This document shows, piece by piece, positions 57,745 through 64,000 of a stretch of DNA of 64,000 nt. Origin of the DNA: CBDBCU01 sp965243185 (lineage in GTDB: Bacteria; Chloroflexota; Dehalococcoidia; Lucifugimonadales; UBA3495); assembly GCA_965243185.1 (NCBI GenBank), contig OZ251531.1, positions 1,116,001 to 1,180,000 of the forward strand, read 5' to 3'. The notes beneath the pieces are model-generated. The model searched no databases and was not told the DNA's origin. It saw only the letters and a program-made list of their open reading frames with translations. How positions within the stretch are numbered: the stretch's first letter is position 1; each line of letters opens with the position of its first letter. Position numbers and translations under genes: made by a program.

Positions 57745-59093
57745 TATGCGTCGGTTTCCGTTTGGACTGGGACGGATTCCTCGGTGGCAACAGATGCCGC
57801 CCGGGCCCGCCGTAGTATCTCCGCGAATTCCTCCACTTGGGCAGACTTGGGGCCGCTCAACAGATTTCGGCTGACCGTGTGCCGCAGTTTTTCCAGTTCC
57901 GCTGCTTCGTCCGTTGACAGGGTTTGCTTGCGCCGCAGGTCTTGGAGCCGTTCCAGATGTTCTACCGTTGCCAGGTCGGTCGGGTTGGGGACATTCAGCA
58001 GGATGCGGGTGATTTCATCGACCGACCAGCCGATGATGTCGCTTTCGTTGCGGGAAACGACAACCTTGCCCGCTTCATCCCGCCGCAGGAGCTGGGCTTG
58101 GCCTTCTTTCAAGCCGGCCAGCATCAAGGGGGAGTGGGTGGAGCAAAAGATTTGCAGGCTGGGGAAATGCCGGGTCAAAGTGGGAATAATCCGCCGCTGC
58201 CAAGAGGGGTGCAGGTGGGCGTCGATTTCGTCGACGATAAATATGCCGGGCTTATCCTCCAGGCTTTCGGGGAAGTCGTAATGCTCGGCATAGCCGATAA
58301 GGAAGTGGGCCAGCCACTGGATTATGGATTGAGTCCCTTGACTCAGGACGTCAAGCGAGACATTCCCGTCGGGGGTATGGAATTGCGGAAATAGACCACG
58401 CTCGTCTTCTTCCACACCTCGAAACTGTATCGGAAAACCCTCGGTAATCTCAGACGCCATCTCACCGATCTTGACGATAATGTCACGGAAGGCAACATTA
58501 TCTTGCCGGTACGAGCGGTAGTCTAATTCTATTATTTTTTGGATCACCTCCTCATCGCTAACCATAGCGGCGCGGGTGGTAAGCGACCTACGCTCCTCTT
58601 GGGACTGAACGTCTAACTGACCTGTTGACATCAAGAAACGAACTAGTGACATTCGCAACTGCGAATCGCGATGGTCTAGCTCGCCATCTCTTTGCCGTGA
58701 TCTCGACGTAGGTCCTGGAGACCTGAAATCTGTGCTCCGACGTAAAGCAGGAATGAAGTTGGTATATCCGACCTCATCCAAGAAATGGATAAGTTGGTTC
58801 CAACGTCCTTCGTTCCAGTAACCGCCATTGTTACTTTCCACGATGGGAAACTGACCTTTGAGCTTCCCGGCGGTGTTGTCCCATCGCTGAACCTCAAAAT
58901 CAGCGGTCTTCTCTTCCCGGAGCAACTTGCGAGGAAAGCCGGAAGGAAAAACTAGAATGTCCCACAGCCCCCACAGGACCGTCGACTTGCCGGAGTTGTT
59001 CGGGCCGGTAAAGACATTGACCTGCCGGTCGAACTCAAACTCGATGGAGTCGAAGGGACCGACGTTGGTCAGTTGCAGGCTGGCGATAGGCAT
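57744..59093 (-). CDS. SMC-like AAA ATPase, PtuA-like (Septu)
   Basis: 449 residues. Walker A is FTGPNNSGKSTVLWGLWD, the signature-like segment is SQGTQSIIQWL, Walker B is IFIVDEIDAHLHPSWQRR, and the His switch is FCSTHSPLMLAGL. A helical insert of about 200 residues lies between A and the signature. This is the AAA_21/OLD-like layout of PtuA. The C terminus is charged and ends in a flexible tail. Base composition is less skewed and less GC-rich in the middle, compatible with transfer. Confidence 0.88.
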   Translation of the reverse strand: MPIASLQLTNVGPFDSIEFEFDRQVNVFTGPNNSGKSTVLWGLWDILVFPSGFPRKLLREEKTADFEVQRWDNTAGKLKGQFPIVESNNGGYWNEGRWNQLIHFLDEVGYTNFIPALRRSTDFRSPGPTSRSRQRDGELDHRDSQLRMSLVRFLMSTGQLDVQSQEERRSLTTRAAMVSDEEVIQKIIELDYRSYRQDNVAFRDIIVKIGEMASEITEGFPIQFRGVEEDERGLFPQFHTPDGNVSLDVLSQGTQSIIQWLAHFLIGYAEHYDFPESLEDKPGIFIVDEIDAHLHPSWQRRIIPTLTRHFPSLQIFCSTHSPLMLAGLKEGQAQLLRRDEAGKVVVSRNESDIIGWSVDEITRILLNVPNPTDLATVEHLERLQDLRRKQTLSTDEAAELEKLRHTVSRNLLSGPKSAQVEEFAEILRRARAASVATEESVPVQTETDA

Positions 59094-59146
59094 TTGGTCA
59101 CCTCACTACTATCAGTATAACACCGAAACCCGGTGATGGCTAGGGG

Positions 59147-60292
59147 CTAATAGCTCTTAAACAGCTGCCCCCATTCGGTGCGGAGAGCGGCGTTGATGCG
59201 GGCTTTGCCGTGGGTGTTGAGCCAGTAGCCGTTGTGGTATAGGTTGGAGGCGGCGTAGGCCCAGGCGGCGATGGGGCTGCGGAGCAGGGCTTTTTCCAGG
59301 GCTTTGAGCGGCCCCCAGTAAATCAGTTTTTGCCCTCGACTGGCGAAGGTGTTTTCGGTACCGGAAAAGCCCCAGTTGACGCCGCTGATGTCCTCGCCGA
59401 CGATTTCAATTCGGGATACATCGCCGCAGCCGAGGCCGCGCTCGTGAGCCAAGCGGATGAATTTGAGGCTCAAGGGGTCGAAGCCCATCATTTTGGCGGC
59501 GACGGCGTCAATGGCGACTTGGTCGGCGCCGGCCAGGATGCGGTTTTTGAGATGCCAGCGCATGGCCCGGGGGCCGGGGCCGTCGCCGGCAAAGGTGCCG
59601 TCCATTACCGCAAAGATGCCGGGGTGGATTTCCTGTTGGATGGCCAGCAGGTCAACCAGGGTTTCGTGGATGACCGAGTGCGTCCAGTGGCGTTTGCGGT
59701 GCAACAGTCCGCCAAAGGCATTTTTCATGGCGCCGGTCATGGTGGTAAAGACATGGGTTTTCATCGTAGGCAGGTGGACGATGTTTTTGCCGGCAAAGGT
59801 TTCCGGGATCTGAATGCCTTCCGGGAAAATGTCATCGAGGACCAGCATTTCGGCTTTGGGCTGGTATTCGACCCAGCGGTTGGGCGGCGTGTCCAGATGG
59901 ATGGTAGGCAAGGCGTATTTATCCTGCACCGCCTTGTGCTTGTTGTTGACTTCGCCCTCAAAGGAATCGACTACTACCGTGCCGTTGTGGGCGGCAATCA
60001 GCTCCCGGTGTCCCAACTGCTGCAAGCCGCGAATTACGCCCTCCAACTGCCAAGGGGTGGTGGAGCAGCCGGGGTACCAGTGCTGCCAGGAGATGTTGAT
60101 TTTCAGGAGGGTTGCCAAGTCCGGGGAGAGGATTTGCGCCGCGCCGGCCAGTTGCATTGCCCGGCTGATGTCGTCCAGGACGGTCTCCGGGGTAGTGGCA
60201 ACTACGGCTACCACCGGGCGGGCGGTGGGCTTGCGGTCGGCGGGGGCAATGGCCGGAGCTATTGCCGGGGTCGGGTTTCGGGTTTCCGGCAT
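59147..60292 (-). CDS. DUF362 family protein
   Basis: 381 residues from the ATG at 60292 (CCAAGGAGTTGCCCCA upstream); an earlier start at 60364 is less likely. DUF362 segments are LKINISWQHWYPGCSTTPW, NIVHLPTMKTHVFTTMTGAM, KNAFGGLLHRKRHW and AIDAVAAKMMGFDPLSLKFI. The family is of unknown function; some members are fused to ferredoxin domains, which this one lacks. It lies between the Septu-like pair and the ubiA-larB unit. Confidence 0.88.
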   Translation of the reverse strand: MPETRNPTPAIAPAIAPADRKPTARPVVAVVATTPETVLDDISRAMQLAGAAQILSPDLATLLKINISWQHWYPGCSTTPWQLEGVIRGLQQLGHRELIAAHNGTVVVDSFEGEVNNKHKAVQDKYALPTIHLDTPPNRWVEYQPKAEMLVLDDIFPEGIQIPETFAGKNIVHLPTMKTHVFTTMTGAMKNAFGGLLHRKRHWTHSVIHETLVDLLAIQQEIHPGIFAVMDGTFAGDGPGPRAMRWHLKNRILAGADQVAIDAVAAKMMGFDPLSLKFIRLAHERGLGCGDVSRIEIVGEDISGVNWGFSGTENTFASRGQKLIYWGPLKALEKALLRSPIAAWAYAASNLYHNGYWLNTHGKARINAALRTEWGQLFKSY

Positions 60293-60376
60293 TGGGGCAA
60301 CTCCTTGGGAGGGCGGTTCAGATGGCGGCCGGTTCAGGGCGGAGTGGGCGGGATGGTGATTCAACTGTTTAACTGT

Positions 60377-61306
60377 TTAACTGTTCAAGAACAGAATCAG
60401 GGCCGCGGCGCCAATCCACGCTGCCATAGATAATACCACAGGCAAATCCTTGAGAATCAAGAGTTCCGGGTATTCGGCATAGCGGCTGGTGTGAATTAGG
60501 TAGAGGAAACGGAACAAGCCATAGACTACCGGCGGGATGGTCAGCAGCATAGCGTTGTTGGCCGGCAAGTTGGCGGCTTCCACGGTGTAGAGGGCGTAGC
60601 TGACCAGGGCGGCGGCGGCGGCGATGGTTAAAAGCTGATCCACATAGGCGGCGGGATAGAACTGCAATACCGGCCGTTGGGCGGTGGGTTTGTCGCCAGC
60701 CAGCCGCACTTCGGCGTAACGCTTGCCTAATACGATAAAGAGGGCTACGGCGGCCATAGTGGTGTAAAGCCAGGGGGAGGGCGCGACGCCAATAGCTACC
60801 GCCCCGGCGGCCGGGCGGATGACATAGCCGCTGGCGACCAGCAGCACATCGAGCAAGGGCAATCGTTTCAAGCCCAAGGAATAGGACAGGTTAATGGCTA
60901 GATAGAGCAAGCCGATGCCGCCGAGCAGCGGGGTCAGCCAAGCCATTATCCCTAACCCGGTCAGCAGCAGGACAAGCAGCACGGCAACGGCAGCCGGTAC
61001 GCTGACTCGGCCGGCGGCGATGGGGCGGAATCGCTTGGCGGGATGTTCCCGGTCGGCTTGACGGTCCATCAGGTCGTTGAGGAGATAGACGGCGCCGGAG
61101 AGGGCGCAAAAGGCGGCCGCGGTCAGGGCGGCCCGCAGCAGCAGACCGGGAACCGGCGTCAGGTTGTCCGGCGACCAAGCCAAGTTGATGGCAAAGACAA
61201 AGGGCAGGAATACCAGAATGTTTTTGACCCACTGCCAGGGGCGCAGGGCTTGCAGCAGCGGCAAGGGGTTGAGGGGAAAAGGCAGCCGGCCGCCGTTATC
61301 GTGCAT
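60377..61306 (-). CDS. UbiA-family prenyltransferase, decaprenyl-phosphate phosphoribosyltransferase-like
   Basis: 309 residues, about nine membrane helices. The two Asp motifs are NDLMDRQADREHPAKRFRPI and KRLPLLDVLLVASGYVIRPA. The first motif, followed by KRFRPIAAG, is specific for decaprenyl-phosphate phosphoribosyltransferases. These make decaprenylphosphoryl phosphoribose, a precursor of arabinose polymers in mycobacteria. The role in this organism is unknown. It starts three bases after the larB stop, an unexplained pairing. Confidence 0.9.
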   Translation of the reverse strand: MHDNGGRLPFPLNPLPLLQALRPWQWVKNILVFLPFVFAINLAWSPDNLTPVPGLLLRAALTAAAFCALSGAVYLLNDLMDRQADREHPAKRFRPIAAGRVSVPAAVAVLLVLLLTGLGIMAWLTPLLGGIGLLYLAINLSYSLGLKRLPLLDVLLVASGYVIRPAAGAVAIGVAPSPWLYTTMAAVALFIVLGKRYAEVRLAGDKPTAQRPVLQFYPAAYVDQLLTIAAAAALVSYALYTVEAANLPANNAMLLTIPPVVYGLFRFLYLIHTSRYAEYPELLILKDLPVVLSMAAWIGAAALILFLNS

Positions 61307-61309
61307 CGG

Positions 61310-62062
61310 CTACCGGCCCAGCTGATTGAGTTGGGCGGCCAGATAGCCGGCGCCAAAGCCGTTGTCGATGTTCACGGTAGCTACGCCGGGGGCGCAGCTG
61401 TTGAGCATTCCCAACAGGGCGGCTAGTCCGTCAAAGCTGGCGCCGTAGCCGACGCTGGTAGGTACGGCAATGACCGGAGCGGATACCAAGCCGGCGACGA
61501 CACTGGCCAAGGCGGCTTCCATCCCGGCGACTACGATGATGACCCGGGCCTGGCGCAAGTCAGCCAAGGCGGCTAAAAGGCGGTGCAAACCGGCGACGCC
61601 GACATCGTTGACTCGGCGCGGGGGACTGCCCATCAGGGCGGCGGTTAAGGCGGCTTCCTCAGCTACCGGCAAATCAGCGGTGCCGGCGGTAAGGAGCAGT
61701 ACCCCATCCCGGCAGGTTGGCGGTTCGGCGGCCGGAACGGCGATGGCTTGGGCTAGTTCGTGGTAAGCGGCGGCGGGAGTTTGCGCGGCTACGGCGGCGT
61801 AGGCGTCCGGGTCGGTTTTGGTAACTAGTACCGGATGGCCGCGGCCGGTCAGGGAGTGGACGATGGCGGCGATTTGCGCCGGGGTTTTGCCCCGGCCGAG
61901 GACGACTTCGGGAAAGCCGGTACGCAAGGGGCGGTGATGGTCAACCCGGGCAAAGCCCAAGTCCTGATAAGGGTAATCCTGAAGGAACTGGAGCAGGTCG
62001 GCCACGGTGCGGCCGCCGTCCCGCAATTCCTCGAGTTGCCGCTGTAAATCTAAAGCAGACAT
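61310..62062 (-). CDS. larB: LarB, pyridinium-3,5-biscarboxylic acid mononucleotide synthase
   Basis: 250 residues from the ATG at 62062; the upstream site is weak. The C-terminal PurE-like domain has VVAGMEAALASVVAGLVSAP, VPTSVGYGASFDGLAALLGM and TVNIDNGFGAGYLAA. LarB carboxylates and hydrolyses nicotinic acid adenine dinucleotide, the first step of nickel-pincer nucleotide synthesis. The middle has EVVLGRGKTPAQIAAIV, typical of the family. It is separated from larE-larC by the Septu-like pair and DUF362. Confidence 0.93.
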   Translation of the reverse strand: MSALDLQRQLEELRDGGRTVADLLQFLQDYPYQDLGFARVDHHRPLRTGFPEVVLGRGKTPAQIAAIVHSLTGRGHPVLVTKTDPDAYAAVAAQTPAAAYHELAQAIAVPAAEPPTCRDGVLLLTAGTADLPVAEEAALTAALMGSPPRRVNDVGVAGLHRLLAALADLRQARVIIVVAGMEAALASVVAGLVSAPVIAVPTSVGYGASFDGLAALLGMLNSCAPGVATVNIDNGFGAGYLAAQLNQLGR

Positions 62063-62208
62063 TGAAATTGGCAATCGCAAGGGCTTTGGGTTGAGGCAAT
62101 GATAGCCGGCAAAGGGCGGCGGCGTCAAGGCAAGAGGGCCGGCAAAACCAGTCGGTCGATAGCAACGGTTAACCCGTCCGGTTGTCCGCAAGCCGGGATA
62201 GCGGGCAA

Positions 62209-63999
62209 TTATTCCGTAACTTCGTAGGCCACTTCGGCTACTTTGATGCCTTGGTGATAGACATAAATCCAGTAGCGGCCCGGCGTCCATTCCCGGCCCG
62301 GGCGCTGGCCGACGCTGTAGCGGCGGGCGCCGCCATAGCTATCGCCGCTTAAAAGCACCGTATCCTTAACCCGCCGGTAGGCAAAGCCATCGGCGTAATA
62401 CTCCACTATTTCCAATTCCAGCGGCTGGGGGTCGCCGGAAAAGTTGTAGGAATAATGCACGGTGAGCCAGCCCCAACCGTCGGCCGCGGCGGCGGGAAAG
62501 CGATGGGTGGCCGGGCCATCCGGGGTCAGGGATAGATAAGCCCGGTCAACTTGCCCGTTGACGCCGGGGAGTTGGTTGGCGACGGGGCGGGTGTCCCGGT
62601 GGCGTTGCGGATAGGCTTGGTCGCCATCGTACCAACGGGCGATTACCAAATCCACGAGGTCGTTCCGCATTTGCCCGGTGGGGGTAGCCGCATCGCCTTG
62701 GAAGGCCGCCCGCACTTCCGCAATTCCCGGTTCCCGGTCAATGGCGTGAATGTCCCGATAGAGCTGCCGGAAACCTTGGCGGAAATCATCGGGGCCCAGA
62801 GCCTGGCGCAAATCCAGAAAGAGCCGCTCGCCCAAAGCATAGTTGCACTGGTAGCCGGGCGCGCCCATTTTGTAGGCCATGGCCGCCAAGTCCCGGAGGT
62901 TCCTGACGCGGCCGCAGGGGTAGTGATTGGGCATCAGACTGTCGCCGGCGCGCTGCTGCTCGAAGGCGGCGGCCATAAACTCCGCCGCCCCTTCATCCAG
63001 CCAGGCGACTTTTACATCCCAATAGTAGTGGGCGACTTCGTGGGCGATAACGCGCCCGGCGGTACGGGCCCGGGAGCCGGTGTCGGGCCGGTCGTATTCC
63101 GGGCGGATGGCGATGTGGGTGCCGAAGTTGGCTCCGGCAAAGTAGGGCGGCGCCGCCACTCCGAACAGCACGGCCACATAGCGGCGGGGAAAGGTTTCCC
63201 CCATATAATCCTCGGCAAAGCGCACCGCCTGCTCCAGCAAATCCATACTGCCGGCGGCGCCCGGTTCGGTGCGGATGATGGCTAGAGTTATCGGGCCGGC
63301 CCGGGGCAAGGCAACAATTCGTTCCTCTAAAGTAGTTTGGGCGAAGTTCAGCAGGGTCGGCGTCAAGTCGGGATTAGTCCAGTGGACGCCGGCTAGTACC
63401 GCTACTACTTTTGCGGATTCATCGCCGATACCGCCTTGCAGGGTGGGATGGGACATTACTTCGCCAAAGGCGGGCCGGTCGCTGGATGCCAGTTGGGAGA
63501 GGGCGGTCAGGGCTGCCGCGTCGGCCGGTGCCAGGCTATTCAGAAAGGGCATGGCGGCAATGCGCCGGGCTGACGCCGGCGCCCAAACGGAAAGGGTGTT
63601 CAAGCCGGCCAAGGCCGCGCCCAGTTCCTTAAAGTCGCCGCCGTCCCGGAGCCACGGCTTTTCCAATAGATCGTTCAGCAAATCATCCTGACCAATGGCA
63701 ATGTTGACCAGGGCGGCCGCGGCGTCCCGTTCCGCCGCCGCTACGCCGTCCGCGATCCAGGGCAGGGCTTGGATGGCGTGGGCGGCGGCCGGGTTTTGCT
63801 GGGCCAAATTGGCGGTGTTGGGCAAGGCGGCGTAACCGGCGGGCGGCGGCCGGGTGGCTGATGGCGGCGCCGGCGTGGGGGCGGCCGGTCGGGGCTTGGG
63901 GCGGGTTGGCGGCGGCGGTGTTGTCGTTGGCAGCGGCGGCGGCGTTGGGGGAGCGGCAACAGCGGCCGGGGTGGGTGGTTTTGGGGATGAACTGGGGGA
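62209..63999 (-). CDS. Extracytoplasmic zinc metalloprotease-like protein, N terminus outside window
   Basis: The frame is open to the window edge, so the start is missing; about 596 residues are visible. The first 55 or so are a Pro/Thr/Ala-rich linker (PPTPPPLPTTTPPPPTRPKP), typical after a signal peptide or lipobox. The catalytic motif is AHEVAHYYWD, followed by WLDEGAAEFMA, the HExxH...E zinc site of gluzincin peptidases. The C-terminal 150 residues look beta-rich. I cannot assign the exact family. A TTG at 63825 could be misread as the start, but the upstream frame clearly continues. Confidence 0.8.
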   Translation of the reverse strand, partial: SPSSSPKPPTPAAVAAPPTPPPLPTTTPPPPTRPKPRPAAPTPAPPSATRPPPAGYAALPNTANLAQQNPAAAHAIQALPWIADGVAAAERDAAAALVNIAIGQDDLLNDLLEKPWLRDGGDFKELGAALAGLNTLSVWAPASARRIAAMPFLNSLAPADAAALTALSQLASSDRPAFGEVMSHPTLQGGIGDESAKVVAVLAGVHWTNPDLTPTLLNFAQTTLEERIVALPRAGPITLAIIRTEPGAAGSMDLLEQAVRFAEDYMGETFPRRYVAVLFGVAAPPYFAGANFGTHIAIRPEYDRPDTGSRARTAGRVIAHEVAHYYWDVKVAWLDEGAAEFMAAAFEQQRAGDSLMPNHYPCGRVRNLRDLAAMAYKMGAPGYQCNYALGERLFLDLRQALGPDDFRQGFRQLYRDIHAIDREPGIAEVRAAFQGDAATPTGQMRNDLVDLVIARWYDGDQAYPQRHRDTRPVANQLPGVNGQVDRAYLSLTPDGPATHRFPAAAADGWGWLTVHYSYNFSGDPQPLELEIVEYYADGFAYRRVKDTVLLSGDSYGGARRYSVGQRPGREWTPGRYWIYVYHQGIKVAEVAYEVTE

Positions 64000-64000
64000 G

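Noticed and set aside
1..64000. CRISPR arrays, rRNA genes, transposase or integrase genes
   Set aside because: No regularly spaced repeats, rRNA sequence or recombinase motifs were found on either strand.

Overview
The window is GC-rich bacterial DNA. Gene content and style suggest Chloroflexota, possibly the Dehalococcoidia/SAR202 side or a sponge-type lineage. Pointers are the DUF1800/DUF1501 pair, NHL propeller, DUF362, an archaeal-type dUTPase, a UbiA-type decaprenyl-phosphate phosphoribosyltransferase and many stand-alone methyltransferases. This placement is inference from gene families; no rRNA is present.

Layout. 0-5.4 kb: the end of an unknown gene, a long structured intergenic region that looks like a non-coding RNA, an unrecognised coiled-coil protein, and a DNA methyltransferase fused to an HNH nuclease. 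5.4-13 kb (minus strand): an acetyltransferase like AAC(2'), an NHL/DUF1501/DUF1800 group, an FmdB zinc ribbon, a TcmP-DUF5131 pair and a DUF1461 membrane protein. 13-16.4 kb: pnp and rpsO, then tRNA-Arg(CCG) and tRNA-Pro(UGG). 16.4-21.1 kb: an AlbA_2/Schlafen-like protein, an Ldh2-type dehydrogenase and a BsuBI/PstI-like modification gene with a truncated nuclease partner. 21.3-33.4 kb: trpB, two surface proteins sharing a C-terminal domain, penicillin acylase, a putative toxin-antitoxin pair, a collagen-like protein and serA. 33.4-41.6 kb (minus strand): a large restriction-modification-like protein, an AI-2E exporter and two tandem paralogous membrane proteins. 41.9-51.6 kb (plus strand): groEL, dUTPase, queG, an EVE protein (minus strand), a thiolase, a Dam-like methylase and a second large restriction-modification-like protein. 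51.7-52.8 kb: a duplicated retropepsin-like two-gene module. 52.9-64 kb: ychF, acetyltransferase, VOC protein, larE-larC, a Septu-like HNH/ATPase pair, DUF362, ubiA and larB, and a cut-off metalloprotease.

Themes. Defence and DNA modification genes are scattered through the whole window: the MTase-HNH fusion, TcmP/DUF5131, AlbA_2, BsuBI-like, two large methylases with nuclease-like N termini, Dam-like, EVE and Septu-like. larB, larC and larE together supply nickel-pincer cofactor synthesis. Surface biology is represented by two proteins with the same C-terminal domain, a collagen-like protein and the metalloprotease.

By eye, the top strand is C-rich up to about 41.7 kb and G-rich after it. 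The change falls in the divergent gap before groEL and has the polarity of a replication origin, but no dnaA or DnaA-box cluster is visible.
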